From Sanderia malayensis (Eukaryota; Cnidaria; Scyphozoa; Semaeostomeae; Pelagiidae), in contig RQOL01000372.1 of the NCBI GenBank assembly GCA_013076295.1, forward strand, positions 620,001 to 684,000: a stretch of 64,000 nt of DNA, written 5' to 3'. Shown piece after piece: positions 1 through 11,452 of this stretch. The notes below the pieces were generated by a model. It saw only the letters and a program-made list of their open reading frames with translations. It searched no databases and had not been told where the DNA came from. Numbering within the stretch: the stretch's first letter is position 1; each line of letters begins with the position of its first letter. The position numbers and the translations under genes were made by a program.

Positions 1-80
1 GAAAAAAGTAACTAAAAGTGTATAGCAATTTGTTCTCGCTGAATTGACATCGAGTCATGCGCAAATTGTGGGAATGAATC

Positions 81-94
81 CTAATCTTGATTAG
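81..94. other. Short palindrome CTAATC/GATTAG in the R unit
   Basis: CTAATC and GATTAG are reverse complements with a two-base TT spacer. This 14-bp element occurs in R units of the CCTAATCTTGATTAG type across the window. The equally common CCTAATTTTGATTAG form breaks one pair. TAAT-containing sites of this kind resemble homeodomain binding sites, but that is resemblance only. Confidence 0.55.
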
Positions 95-159
95 TGTAAG
101 TTGCGGGAATAAAAGTTAATTTTTATTAGCATAAATTGTGGGAAGGAATGTTAATATTA

Positions 160-273
160 CTGAAAAAAGTAACTAAAAGTGTATAACAATTTGTTCTCGC
201 TGAATTGACATGGAATCAAGCGCAATTTGTGGGAATGAATCTAAATAAATTGTGGGAATGAATGTTAATATTA
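160..273 (+). repeat. Example of the 114-bp short monomer
   Basis: The core at 160 is followed by a 23-bp truncated R unit ending GAATCTAAAT, then directly by the 27-bp R unit. 64 + 23 + 27 gives 114, exactly 47 bp less than the 161-bp form. The junction GAATCTAAATAAATTGTG recurs many times in zone I and in a few zone II cores. This suggests that a single deletion created the form and amplification then spread it. Confidence 0.92.
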
Positions 274-434
274 CTCAAAAAAGTGACTAAAAGTGCATAA
301 CAATTTGTTTTCGCTGAATTGACATGGAGTCATGCGCAAATTGTGGGAACGAATCCTAATCTTGATTAGTGTAAGTTGCGGGAATAAAAGTTAATTTTTA
401 TTAGTGTAAATTGTGGGAATGAATGTTAATATAA
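274..434 (+). repeat. Example of the 161-bp monomer
   Basis: This monomer runs from CTCAAAAAAG at 274 to the base before the next core (CTGAAACAAG) at 435. It holds a core of 64 bp ending in CATGCGC, a 35-bp R unit of the GAATCCTAATCTTGATTAG type, a 35-bp R unit of the TTGCGGGAATAAAAG type, and a 27-bp truncated R unit that ends where the next core begins. 64 + 35 + 35 + 27 gives 161, matching the measured spacing. The same spacing is found between many neighbouring cores in zone I, for example between the TAACT motifs near 10 and 171. Confidence 0.93.
300..344. other. Inverted repeat inside the core (8-bp arms)
   Basis: ACAATTTG at 300-307 and CAAATTGT at 337-344 are exact reverse complements separated by 29 bases. 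The left arm lies in the core and the right arm spans the core/R-unit junction. The same pair occurs in a large share of monomers. In another large share the right arm reads CAATTTGT, which destroys the inverted repeat and creates a direct repeat of CAATTTGT. Whether it forms a hairpin or binds a dimeric protein is not known. Confidence 0.75.
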
Positions 435-1649
435 CTGAAACAAGTAACTAAAAGTGTATAACAATTTGTTCTCGCTGAATTGACATCGAATCATGCGCAA
501 ATTGGGGGAATGAATCCTAATCTTGATTAGTTTAAGTAGCGGGAATAAAAGTTAATTTTTATTAGCATTAATTTTCGGAATGAATGTTTATATAACTGAA
601 ACAAGTAACTAAAAGTGTATAACAATTTGTTCTCGCTGAATTAACATGGAATCAAGCGCAAATTGTGGGAATGAATCTAAATAAATTGTGGGAATGAATG
701 TTAATATTACTCAAAAAAGTAACTAAAAGTGCATAACAATTTGTTTTTGCTGAATTGACATGGAGTCATGCGCAAATTGCGGGAAGGAATCCTAATTTTG
801 ATTAGTGTAAGTTGCGGGAATGAAAGTTAATTTTTATTAGTGTAAATTGTGGGAATGAATGTTAATATAACTGAAACAAGTAACTGAAAGTGTATAACAA
901 TTTGTTCTCGCTGAATTGACGTGGAATCATGCGCAAATTGTGAGAATGAATTTAATTTTGATTAGTGTAAGTTGCGGGAATAAAAGTTAATTTTTATTAG
1001 TATAAATTGTGGGAATGAATGTTTATATAACTGAAACAAGTAACTAAATGTGTAAAACAATTTGTTTTCGCTGAATTGACGTGGAATCATGCGCAACTTG
1101 TGGGAATGAATTTAATTTTGATTAGTGTAAGTTGCGGGAATAAAAGTTGATTTTTATTGGTGTAAATTGTGGAGGGGAAAATTAATTTTTATTAGTATAA
1201 ATTGTGGGAATGAGTGTTATCTTTTATTAATGTAAATAGTGGGAATGAATGAAAATATTACTGAAAAATAAAAATAAAAGTGTACAACAATTTGTTCTCG
1301 CTGAATTGACGTGGAATCATGCGCACATTGTGGGAATGAATCATAATTTTGATTAGTGTAAGTTGTGGGAATAAAAGTTAATTTTTATTAGTGTAAATTG
1401 TGGGAATGAATGTTTATATAACTGAAAAAAGTAACTAAAAGTGTATAACAATTTTTTTTCCCTGAATTGACGTGGAATCATGCGCAAATTCTGGAAATGA
1501 ATTTAATTTTGATTAGTGTAAGTTGCGGGAATAAAAGTTGATTTTTATTGGTGTAGATTGTTGGAGGGAAAATTAGTTTTTATTAGTGTAAATTGTGGGA
1601 ATGAGTGTTATCTTTTATTAGTGTAAATAGTTGGAAGGAATGTTAATAT

Positions 1650-2940
1650 TACTGAAAAAAGTAACTAAAAGTGTATAACAGTTTGTTTTCGCTGAATTGA
1701 CATGGAATCATGCGCAAATTGTGGGAATGAATCTAAATAAATTGTGGGAATGAATGTTAATATTACTGAAAAAAGTAACTAAAAGTGCATAACAATTTGT
1801 TTTCGCTGAATTGACATGGAGTCATGCGCAAATTGTGGGAATGAATCCTAATTTTGATTAGTGTAAGTTGCGGGAATAAAAGTTAATTTTTATTGGTGTA
1901 AATTGTGGGAATGAATGTTAATATAACTGAAACAAGTAACTAAAAGTGTATAACAATTTGTTTTCGCTGAATTGACGTGGAATCATGCGCAAATTGTGGG
2001 GATGAATTTAATTTTGATTAGTGTAAGTTGCGGGAATAAAAGTTGATTTTTATTGGTGTACATTGTGGGAATGAATGTTTATATAACTGAAACAAGTAAC
2101 TAAAAGTGTATAACAATTTGTTCTCGCTGAATTGACATGGAATCAAGCGCAAATTGTGGGAATGAATCTAAATAAATTGTGGGAATGAATGTTAATATTA
2201 CTCAAAAAAGTAACTAAAAGTGCATAACAATTTGTTTTCGCTGAATTGACATGGAGTCATGCGCAAATTGTGGGAAGGAATCCTAATTTTGATTAGTGTA
2301 AGTTGCGGGAATAAAAGTTAATTTTTATTGGTGTAAATTGTTGGAATGAATCCTAATTCTGATTAGTGTAAATTGCGGGAATAAAAGTTAAATTTTATTA
2401 GTGTAAATTGTGGGAATTAATGTTAATATAACTGAAACAAGTAACTAAAAGTATATAACAATTTGTTCTCGCTGAATTGACGTGGAATAATGCGCAAATT
2501 GTGGGAATGAATTTAATTTTGATTAGTGTAAGTTGCGGGAATAAAAGTTGATTTTTATTGGTGTAAATTGTTGGAATGAATCCTAATCTTGATTAGTGTA
2601 AGTTGCGGGAATAAAAGTTAATTTTTATTAGTGTAAATTGTGGAAATGAATCTTAATATAACTGAAACAAGTAACTAAAAGTGTATAACAATTTGTTCTC
2701 GCTGAATTGACATGGAATCATGCGCAAATTGTGGGAAGGAATCTAAATAAATTGTGGGAATGAATGTTAATATTACTCAAAAAAGTGACTAAAAGTGCAT
2801 AACAATTTGTTTTCGCTGAATTGACATGGAGTCATGCGCAAATTGTGGGAAGGAATCCTAAATTTGAATAGTGTAAGTTGCGGGAATAAAGGTTAATTTT
2901 TATTGGTGTAAATTGTTGGAATGAATCCTAATTTTGATTA
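1650..2940 (+). repeat. Segment duplicated at +19463 (21113 to about 22410)
   Basis: A constant offset of 19463 holds for the GTACATTG variant (2058 and 21521), TCCTAATTCT (2351 and 21814) and AATTTGAATAG (2861 and 22324). Left of 1650 and beyond about 2940 the two places diverge. The segment also belongs to the 24.3-kb-offset duplication, so at least three copies of parts of this block exist in the window. Confidence 0.8.
2201..2431 (+). repeat. Example of the 231-bp monomer (four full R units)
   Basis: The interval between successive cores is 231 bp, which equals core 64 + four R units of 35 + 27. The extra pair relative to the 161-bp form contains CCTAATTCTGATTAG and the diagnostic TTAAATTTTATTAG variant. 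Similar four-R monomers with GGGAGAGAAAATT or GGGAGGGAAAATT in the third unit occur elsewhere in zone I. Confidence 0.9.
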
Positions 2941-4476
2941 GTGTAAGTTGCGGGAATAAAGGTTAATTTTTATTGGTGTAAATTGTTGGAATGAATCCTA
3001 ATTTTGATTAGTGTAAGTTGCGGGAATAAAAGTTAATTTTTATTATTGTAAATTGTGGGAATGAATGTTAATATAACTGAAACAAGTAACTAAAAGTGTA
3101 TAACAATTTGCTCTCGCTGAATTGACATCGAATCATGCGCAAATTGTGGGAATGAATCCTAATCGTGATTAGTGTAAGTTGTGGGTAAAAAAGTTAATTT
3201 TTATTAGTGTAAATTGTTGGAATGAATGTTTATATAACTGAAAAAAGTAACTAAAAGTGTATAACAGTTTGTTTTCGCTGAATTGACATGGAATCAAGCG
3301 CAAATTGTGGGAAGGAATCCTAATTTTGATTAGTGTAAGTTGCGGGAATAAAAGTTGATTTTTATTGGTGTACATTGTGGGAATGAATGTTTATATAACT
3401 GAAACAAGTAACTAAAAGTGTATAACAATTTGTTCTCGCTGAATTGACATGGAATCAAGCGCAAATTGTGGGAATGAATCTAAATAAATTGTGGGAATGA
3501 ATGTTAATATTACTCAAAAAAGTAACTAAAAGTGCATAACAATTTGTTTTCGCTGAATTGACATGGAGTCATGCGCAAATTGTGGGAAGGAATCCTAATT
3601 TTGATTAGTGTAAGTTGCGGGAATAAAAGTTAATTTTTATTGGTGTAAATTGTTGGAATGAATCCTAATTCTGATTAGTGTAAATTGCGGGAATAAAAGT
3701 TAAATTTTATTAGTGTAAATTGTGGGAATTAATGTTAATATAACTGAAACAAGTAACTAAAAGTGTATAACAATTTGTTTTCGCTGAATTGACGTGGAAT
3801 CATGCGCAAATTGTGGGAAGGAATCTAAATAAATTGTGGGAATGAATGTTAATATTACTCAAAAAAGTGACTAAAAGTGCATAACAATTTGTTTTCGCTG
3901 AATTGACATGGAGTCATGCGCAAATTGTGGGAAGGAATCCTAATCGTGATTAGTGTAAGTTGTGGGTAAAAAAGTTAATTTTTATTAGTGTAAATTGTTA
4001 GAATGAATGTTTATATAACTGAAAAAAGTAACTAAAAGTGCATAACAGTTTGTTTTCGCTGAATTGACATGGAATCATGCGCAAATTGTGGGAATGAATC
4101 TAAATAAATTGTGGGAATGAATCCTAATTTTGATTAGTGTAAGTTGCGGGAATAAAAGTTAATTTTTATTGGTGTAAATTGTGGGAATGAATGTTAATAT
4201 AACTGAAACAAGTAACTAAAAGTGTATAACAAGTTGTTTTCGCTGAATTGACGTGGAATCATGCGCAAATTGTGGGAATGAATCTAAATAAATTGTGGGA
4301 ATGAATGTTAATATTACTCAAAAAAGTAACTAAAAGTGCATAACAATTTGTTTTCGCTGAATTGACATGGAGTCATGCCCAAATTGTGGGAAGGAATCCT
4401 AATTTTGATTAGTGTAAGTTGCGGGAATAAAAGTTAATTTTTATTGGTGTAAATTGTTGGAATGAATCCTAATTCT

Positions 4477-6662
4477 GATTAGTGTAAATTGCGGGAATAA
4501 AAGTTAAATTTTATTAGTGTAAATTGTGGGAATTAATGTTAATATAACTGAAACAAGTAACTAAAAGTATATAACAATTTGTTCTCGCTGAATTGACGTG
4601 GAATCATGCGCAAATTGTGGGAATGAATTTAATTTTGATTAGTGTAAGTTGCGGGAATAAAAGTTGATTTTTTTTGGTGTAAATTGTTGGAATGAATCCT
4701 AATCTTGATTAGTGTAAGTTGCGGGAATAAAAGTTAATTTTTATTAGTGTAAATTGTGGAAATGAATGTTAATATAACTAAAACAAGTAACTAAAAGTGT
4801 ATAACAATTAGTTCTCGCTGAATTGACATGGAATCATGCGCAAATTGTGGGAAGGAATCTAAATAAATTGTGGGAATGAATGTTAATATTACTCAAAAAA
4901 GTGACTAAAAGTGCATAACAATTTGTTTTCGCTGAATTGACATGGAGTCATGCGCAAATTGTGGGAAGGAATCCTAAATTTGAATATTGTAAGTTGCGGG
5001 AATAAAGGTTAATTTTTATTGGTGTAAATTGTTGGAATGAATCCTAATTTTGATTAGTGTAAGTTGCGGGAATAAAAGTTAATTTTTATTAGTGTAAATT
5101 ATTGGAATGAATGTTAATATAACTGAAACAAGTAACTAAAAGTGTATAACAATTTGTTCTCGCTGAATTGACATCGAATCATGCGCAAATTGTTGGAATG
5201 AATCCTAATCTTGATTAGTTTAAGTTGCGGGAATAAAAGTTAATTTTTATTAGTATAAATTGTGGGAATGAATGTTTATATAACTGAAACAAGTAACTAA
5301 AAGTGTATAACAATTTGTTCTCGCTGAATTGACATGGAATCAAGCGCAAATTGTGGGAATGAATCTAAATAAATTGTGGGAATGAATGTTAATATTACTC
5401 AAAAAAGTGACTAAAAGTGCATAACAATTTGTTTTCGCTGAATTAACATGGAGTCATGCGCAAATTGTGGGAAGGAATCCTAATTTTGATTAGTGTAAGG
5501 TGCGGGAATAAAGGTTAATTTTTATTGCTTTAAATTGTTGGAATGAGTCCTAATTTTGATTAGTGTAAGTTGCGGGAATAAAAGTTAATTTTTATTAGTG
5601 TAAATTGTGGGAATGAATGTTAATATAACTGAAACACGTAACTAAAAGTGTATAACAATTTGTTCTCGCTGAATTGACATGGAATCATGCGCAAATTGTG
5701 GGAATGAATTTAATTTTGATTAGTGTAAGTTGCGGGAATAAAAGTTGATTTTTATTGGTGTACATTGTGGGAGAGAAAATTAATTTTTATTAGTGTAAAT
5801 TGTGGGAATGAGTGTTATCTTTTATTAGTATAAATTAGGGGAATGAATGTTTATATAACTGAAACAAGTAACTAAAAGTGTATAACAATTTGTTCTCGCG
5901 GAATTGACATGGAATCAAGCGCAAATTGTGGGAATGAATCTAAATATATTGTGGGAATGAATGTTAATATTACTCAAAAAAGTAACTAAATGTGCATAAC
6001 AATTTGTTTTCGCTGAATTGACATGGAGTCATGCGCAAATTGTGGGAAGGAATCCTAATTTTGATTAGTGTAAGTTGCGGGAATAAAAGTTAATTTTTAT
6101 TGGTGTAAATTGTTGGAATGAATCCTAATTTTGATTAGTGTAAGTTGCGGGAATAAAAGTTAATTTTTATTAGTGTAAATTGTGGGAATGAATATTAATA
6201 TAACTGAAACAAGTAACTAAAAGTTTATAACAATTTGTTCTCGCTGAATTGACATCGAATCATGCGCAAATTGTGGGAATGAATCCTAATCTTGATTAGT
6301 TTAAGTTGCGGGAATAAAAGTTAATTTTTATTAGTATAAATTGTGGGAATGAATGTTTATATAACTGAAACAAGAAACTAAAAGTGTATAACAATTTGTT
6401 CTCGCTGAATTGTGGAAATGAATTTAATTTTGATTAGTGTAAGTTGCGGGAATAAAAGTTGATTTTTATTGGTGTAGATTGTGGGAGGGAAAATTAGTTT
6501 TTATTAGTGTAAATTGTGGGAATGAGTGTTATCTTTTATTAGTGTAAATAGTTGGAAGGAATGTTAATATTACTGAAAAAAGTAACTAAAAGTGTATAAC
6601 AATTTGTTCTCGCTGAATTGACATCGAATCATGCGCAAATTGTGGGAATGAATCCTAATCGT
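4477..6662 (+). repeat. Higher-order repeat A, copy 1 (2186 bp)
   Basis: Copy 1 begins at the GATTAGTGTAA preceding an ATTGCGGGAATAAAAG unit and ends where the same GATTAGTGTAA starts copy 2. Shared rare variants include TTGATTTTTTTTGG (4664 and 6850), GTAAGGTGCGGG (near 5496 and 7682), GAAACACGTAAC and AATTAGGGGAATG. Copy 1 is shorter than copy 2 by 22 bp, owing to a deletion near 6408-6412. Right of 6412 the offset to copy 2 is 2208; left of it the offset is 2186. Confidence 0.9.
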
Positions 6663-8870
6663 GATTAGTGTAAATTGCGGGAATAAAAGTTAAATTTTAT
6701 TAGTGTAAATTGTGGGAATTAATGTTAATATAACTGAAACAAGTAACTAAAAGTATATAACAATTTGTTCTCGCTGAATTGACGTGGAATCATGCGCAAA
6801 TTGTGGGAATGAATTTAATTTTGATTAGTGTAAGTTGCGGGAATAAAAGTTGATTTTTTTTGGTGTAAATTGTTGGAATGAATCCTAATCTTGATTAGTG
6901 TAAGTTGCGGGAATAAAAGTTAATTTTTATTAGTGTAAATTGTGGAAATGAATGTTAATATAACTAAAACAAGTAACTAAAAGTGTATAACAATTAGTTC
7001 TCGCTGAATTGACATGGAATCATGCGCAAATTGTGGGAAGGAATCTAAATAAATTGTGGGAATGAATGTTAATATTACTCAAAAAAGTGACTAAAAGTGC
7101 ATAACAATTTGTTTTCGCTGAATTGACATGGAGTCATGCGCAAATTGTGGGAAGGAATCCTAAATTTGAATATTGTAAGTTGCGGGAATAAAGGTTAATT
7201 TTTATTGGTGTAAATTGTTGGAATGAATCCTAATTTTGATTAGTGTAAGTTGCGGGAATAAAAGTTAATTTTTATTAGTGTAAATTATTGGAATGAATGT
7301 TAATATAACTGAAACAAGTAACTAAAAGTGTATAACAATTTGTTCTCGCTGAATTGACATCGAATCATGCGCAAATTGTTGGAATGAATCCTAATCTTGA
7401 TTAGTTTAAGTTGCGGGAATAAAAGTTAATTTTTATTAGTATAAATTGTGGGAATGAATGTTTATATAACTGAAACAAGTAACTAAAAGTGTATAACAAT
7501 TTGTTCTCGCTGAATTGACATGGAATCAAGCGCAAATTGTGGGAATGAATCTAAATAAATTGTGGGAATGAATGTTAATATTACTCAAAAAAGTGACTAA
7601 AAGTGCATAACAATTTGTTTTCGCTGAATTAACATGGAGTCATGCGCAAATTGTGGGAAGGAATCCTAATTTTGATTAGTGTAAGGTGCGGGAATAAAGG
7701 TTAATTTTTATTGCTTTAAATTGTTGGAATGAGTCCTAATTTTGATTAGTGTAAGTTGCGGGAATAAAAGTTAATTTTTATTAGTGTAAATTGTGGGAAT
7801 GAATGTTAATATAACTGAAACACGTAACTAAAAGTGTATAACAATTTGTTCTCGCTGAATTGACATGGAATCATGCGCAAATTGTGGGAATGAATTTAAT
7901 TTTGATTAGTGTAAGTTGCGGGAATAAAAGTTGATTTTTATTGGTGTACATTGTGGGAGAGAAAATTAATTTTTATTAGTGTAAATTGTGGGAATGAGTG
8001 TTATCTTTTATTAGTATAAATTAGGGGAATGAATGTTTATATAACTGAAACAAGTAACTAAAAGTGTATAACAATTTGTTCTCGCGGAATTGACATGGAA
8101 TCAAGCGCAAATTGTGGGAATGAATCTAAATATATTGTGGGAATGAATGTTAATATTACTCAAAAAAGTAACTAAATGTGCATAACAATTTGTTTTCGCT
8201 GAATTGACATGGAGTCATGCGCAAATTGTGGGAAGGAATCCTAATTTTGATTAGTGTAAGTTGCGGGAATAAAAGTTAATTTTTATTGGTGTAAATTGTT
8301 GGAATGAATCCTAATTTTGATTAGTGTAAGTTGCGGGAATAAAAGTTAATTTTTATTAGTGTAAATTGTGGGAATGAATATTAATATAACTGAAACAAGT
8401 AACTAAAAGTTTATAACAATTTGTTCTCGCTGAATTGACATCGAATCATGCGCAAATTGTGGGAATGAATCCTAATCTTGATTAGTTTAAGTTGCGGGAA
8501 TAAAAGTTAATTTTTATTAGTATAAATTGTGGGAATGAATGTTTATATAACTGAAACAAGAAACTAAAAGTGTATAACAATTTGTTCTCGCTGAATTGAC
8601 ATGGAATCAAGCGCAAATTGTGGAAATGAATTTAATTTTGATTAGTGTAAGTTGCGGGAATAAAAGTTGATTTTTATTGGTGTAGATTGTGGGAGGGAAA
8701 ATTAGTTTTTATTAGTGTAAATTGTGGGAATGAGTGTTATCTTTTATTAGTGTAAATAGTTGGAAGGAATGTTAATATTACTGAAAAAAGTAACTAAAAG
8801 TGTATAACAATTTGTTCTCGCTGAATTGACATCGAATCATGCGCAAATTGTGGGAATGAATCCTAATCGT
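6663..8870 (+). repeat. Higher-order repeat A, copy 2 (2208 bp)
   Basis: This is the intact tandem partner of 4477-6662, nearly identical apart from the 22 bp at 8599-8620 that copy 1 lacks. The sequence entering copy 2 (TCCTAATCGTGATTAGTGTAA) matches what follows its own right end at 8871, so the join has the form expected of unequal crossing-over between two R units that share GATTAGTGTAA. Confidence 0.9.
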
Positions 8871-9340
8871 GATTAGTGTAAGTTGTGGGTAAAAAAGTTA
8901 ATTTTTATTAGTGTAAATTGTTGGAATGAATGTTTATATAACTGAAAAAAGTAACTAAAAGTGTATAACAGTTTGTTTTCGCTGAATTGACATGGAATCA
9001 TGCGCAAATTGTGGGAATGAATCTAAATAAATTGTGGGAATGAATGTTAATATTACTCAAAAAAGTAACTAAAAGTGCATAACAATTTGTTTTCGCTGAA
9101 TTGACATGGAGTCATGCGCAAATTGTGGGAATGAATCCTAATTTTGATTAGTGTAAGTTGCGGGAATAAAAATTAATTTTTATTGGTGTAAATTGTGGGA
9201 ATGAATGTTTATATAACTGAAACAAGTAACTAAAAGTGTATAACAATTTGTTTTCGCTGAATTGACGTGGAATCATGCGCAAATTGTGGGAATGAATTTA
9301 ATTTTGATTAGTGTAAGTTGCGGGAATAAAAGTTGATTTT
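8620..9340 (+). repeat. Segment duplicated at +10771 (19391-20111)
   Basis: TGTAGATTGTGGGAGGG occurs at 8681 and 19452, and the rare GGGAATAAAAATTAATT at 9171 and 19942, both at offset 10771. Between them lie the TTGTGGGTAAAAAAG unit and the ACAGTTTGTTTTCG core, in the same order. This places part of the flank of repeat A next to repeat C and ties the two blocks together historically. Confidence 0.78.
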
Positions 9341-9360
9341 TATTGGTGTAAATTGTTGGA

Positions 9361-11452
9361 ATGAATCCTAATCTTGATTAGTGTAAGTTGCGGGAAGAAA
9401 AGTTAATTTTTATTAGTGTAAATTGTGGAAATGAATGTTAATATAACTGAAACAAGTAACTAAAAGTGTATAACAATTTGTTCTCGCTGAATTGACATGG
9501 AATCATGCGCAAATTGTGGGAAGGAATCTAAATAAATTGTGGGAATGAATGTTAATATTACTCAAAAAAGTGACTAAAAGTGCATAACAATTTGTTTTCG
9601 CTGAATTGACATGGAGTCATGCGCAAATTGTGGGAAGGAATCCTAAATTTGAATAGTGTAAGTTGCGGGAATAAAGGTTAATTTTTATTGGTGTAAATTG
9701 TTGGAATGAATCCTAATTTTGATTAGTGTAAGTTGCGGGAATAAAAGTTAATTTTTATTATTGTAAATTGTGGGAATGAATGTTAATATAACTGAAACAA
9801 GTAACTAAAAGTGTATAACAATTTGCTCTCGCTGAATTGACATCGAATCATGCGCAAATTGTGGGAATGAATCCTAATCGTGATTAGTGTAAGTTGTGGG
9901 TAAAAAAGTTAATTTTTATTAGTGTAAATTGTTGGAATGAATGTTTATATAACTGAAAAAAGTAACTAAAAGTGTATAACAGTTTGTTTTCGCTGAATTG
10001 ACATGGAATCATGCGCAAATTGTGGGAATGAATCTAAATAAATTGTGGGAATGAATGTTAATATTACTCAAAAAAGTAACTAAAAGTGCATAACAATTTG
10101 TTTTCGCTGAATTGACATGGAGTCATGCGCAAATTGTGGGAATGAATCCTAATTTTGATTGGTGTAATTTGCGGGAATAAAAGTTAATTTTTATTGGTGT
10201 AAATTGTGGGAATGAATGTTAATATAACTGAAACAAGTAACTAAAAGTGTATAACAATTTGTTCTCGCTGAATTGACATGGAATCAAGCGCAAATTGTGG
10301 GAATGAATCTAAATAAATTGTGGGAATGAATGTTAATATTACTCAAAAAAGTAACTAAAAGTGCATAACAATTTGTTTTCGCTGAATTGACATGGAGTCA
10401 TGCGCAAATTGTGGGAAGGAATCCAGATTTTGATTAATGTAAGTTGCGGGAATAAAAGTTAATTTTTATTGGTGTAAATTGTTGGAATGAATCCTAATTC
10501 TGATTAGTGTAAATTGCGGGAATAAAAGTTAAATTTTATTAGTGTAAATTGTGGGAATTAATGTTAATATAACTGAAACAAGTAACTAAAAGTATATAAC
10601 AATTTGTTCTCGCTGAATTGACGTGGAATCATGCGCAAATTGTGGGAATGAATTTAATTTTGATTAGTGTAAGTTGCGGGAATAAAAGTTGATTTTTATT
10701 GGTGTAAATTGTTGGAATGAATCCTAATCTTGATTAGTGTAAGTTGCGGGAATAAAAGTTAATTTTTATTAGTGTAAATTGTGGAAATGAATGTTAATAT
10801 AACTGAAAAAAGTAACTAAAAGTGTATCACAATTTGTTCTCGCTGAATTGACATGGAATCATGCGCAAATTGTGGGAATGAATTTAATTTTGATTAGTGT
10901 AAGTTGCGGGAATAAAAGTTGATTTTTATTGGTGTACATTGTGGGAGAGAAAATTAATTTTTATTAGTGTAAATTGTGGGAATGAGTGTTATCTTTTATT
11001 AGTATAAATTGTGGGAATGAATGTTTATATAACTGAAACAAGTAACTAAAAGTGTATAACAATTGGTTCTCGCTGAATTGACATGGAATCAAGCGCAAAT
11101 TGTGGGAATGAATCTAAATATATTGTGGGAATGAATGTTAATATTACTCAAAAAAGTAACTAAAAGTGCATAACAATTTGTTTTCGCTGAATTGACATGG
11201 AGTCATGCGCAAATTGTGGGAAGGAATCCTAATTTTGATTAGTGTAAGTTGCGGGAATAAAAGTTAATTTTTATTGGTGTAAATTGTTGGAATGAATATT
11301 AATATAACTGAAACAAGTAACTAAAAGTTTATAACAATTTGTTCTCGCTGAATTGACATCGAATCATGCGCAAATTGTGGGAATGAATCCTAATCTTGAT
11401 TAGTTTAAGTTGCGGGAATAAAAGTTAATTTTTATTAGTATAAATTGTGGGA
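9361..11452 (+). repeat. Higher-order repeat B, copy 1 (2092 bp)
   Basis: ATGAATCCTAATCTTG at 9361 recurs at 11453, and TCCTAAATTTGAATAG at 9641 recurs at 11733, both at offset 2092. Later landmarks, AATCCAGATTTTGATTAATG near 10420 and ACAATTGGTTCTCG near 11060, recur at offset 2572, and GAATGAATATTAAT at 11292 recurs at offset 2642. Copy 1 therefore lacks about 480 bp and then 70 bp (two R units) that are present in copy 2. Confidence 0.88.

Larger units (their letters stand above)
171..4340 (+). repeat. Left copy of a long duplication (partner 24476 to about 28780)
   Basis: Rare variants occur in the same order at both places. Examples are TTAGCATTAATTTTCGG at 563 and 24868, GGAGGGGAAAATT near 1171 and 25474, the TACTGAAAAATAAAAATAAA core near 1260 and 25562, and a doubled 70-bp R pair at 2875-3014 and 27224-27363. 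The offset is 24305 at the left end, 24303 near 1.17 kb, 24349 near 3-4 kb and 24440 near 4.26 kb. Gains or losses of bases and modules therefore separate the copies, including a different monomer arrangement around 1.65-1.9 kb against 25.95-26.2 kb. Confidence 0.85.

Noticed and set aside
3169..3375. 68-codon minus-strand open frame, repeated at 27518-27724
   Set aside because: It lies wholly within satellite monomers and reads through core and R units that occur hundreds of times elsewhere without an open frame. The second copy exists because the whole block is duplicated. No start context, domain or signal is recognisable.
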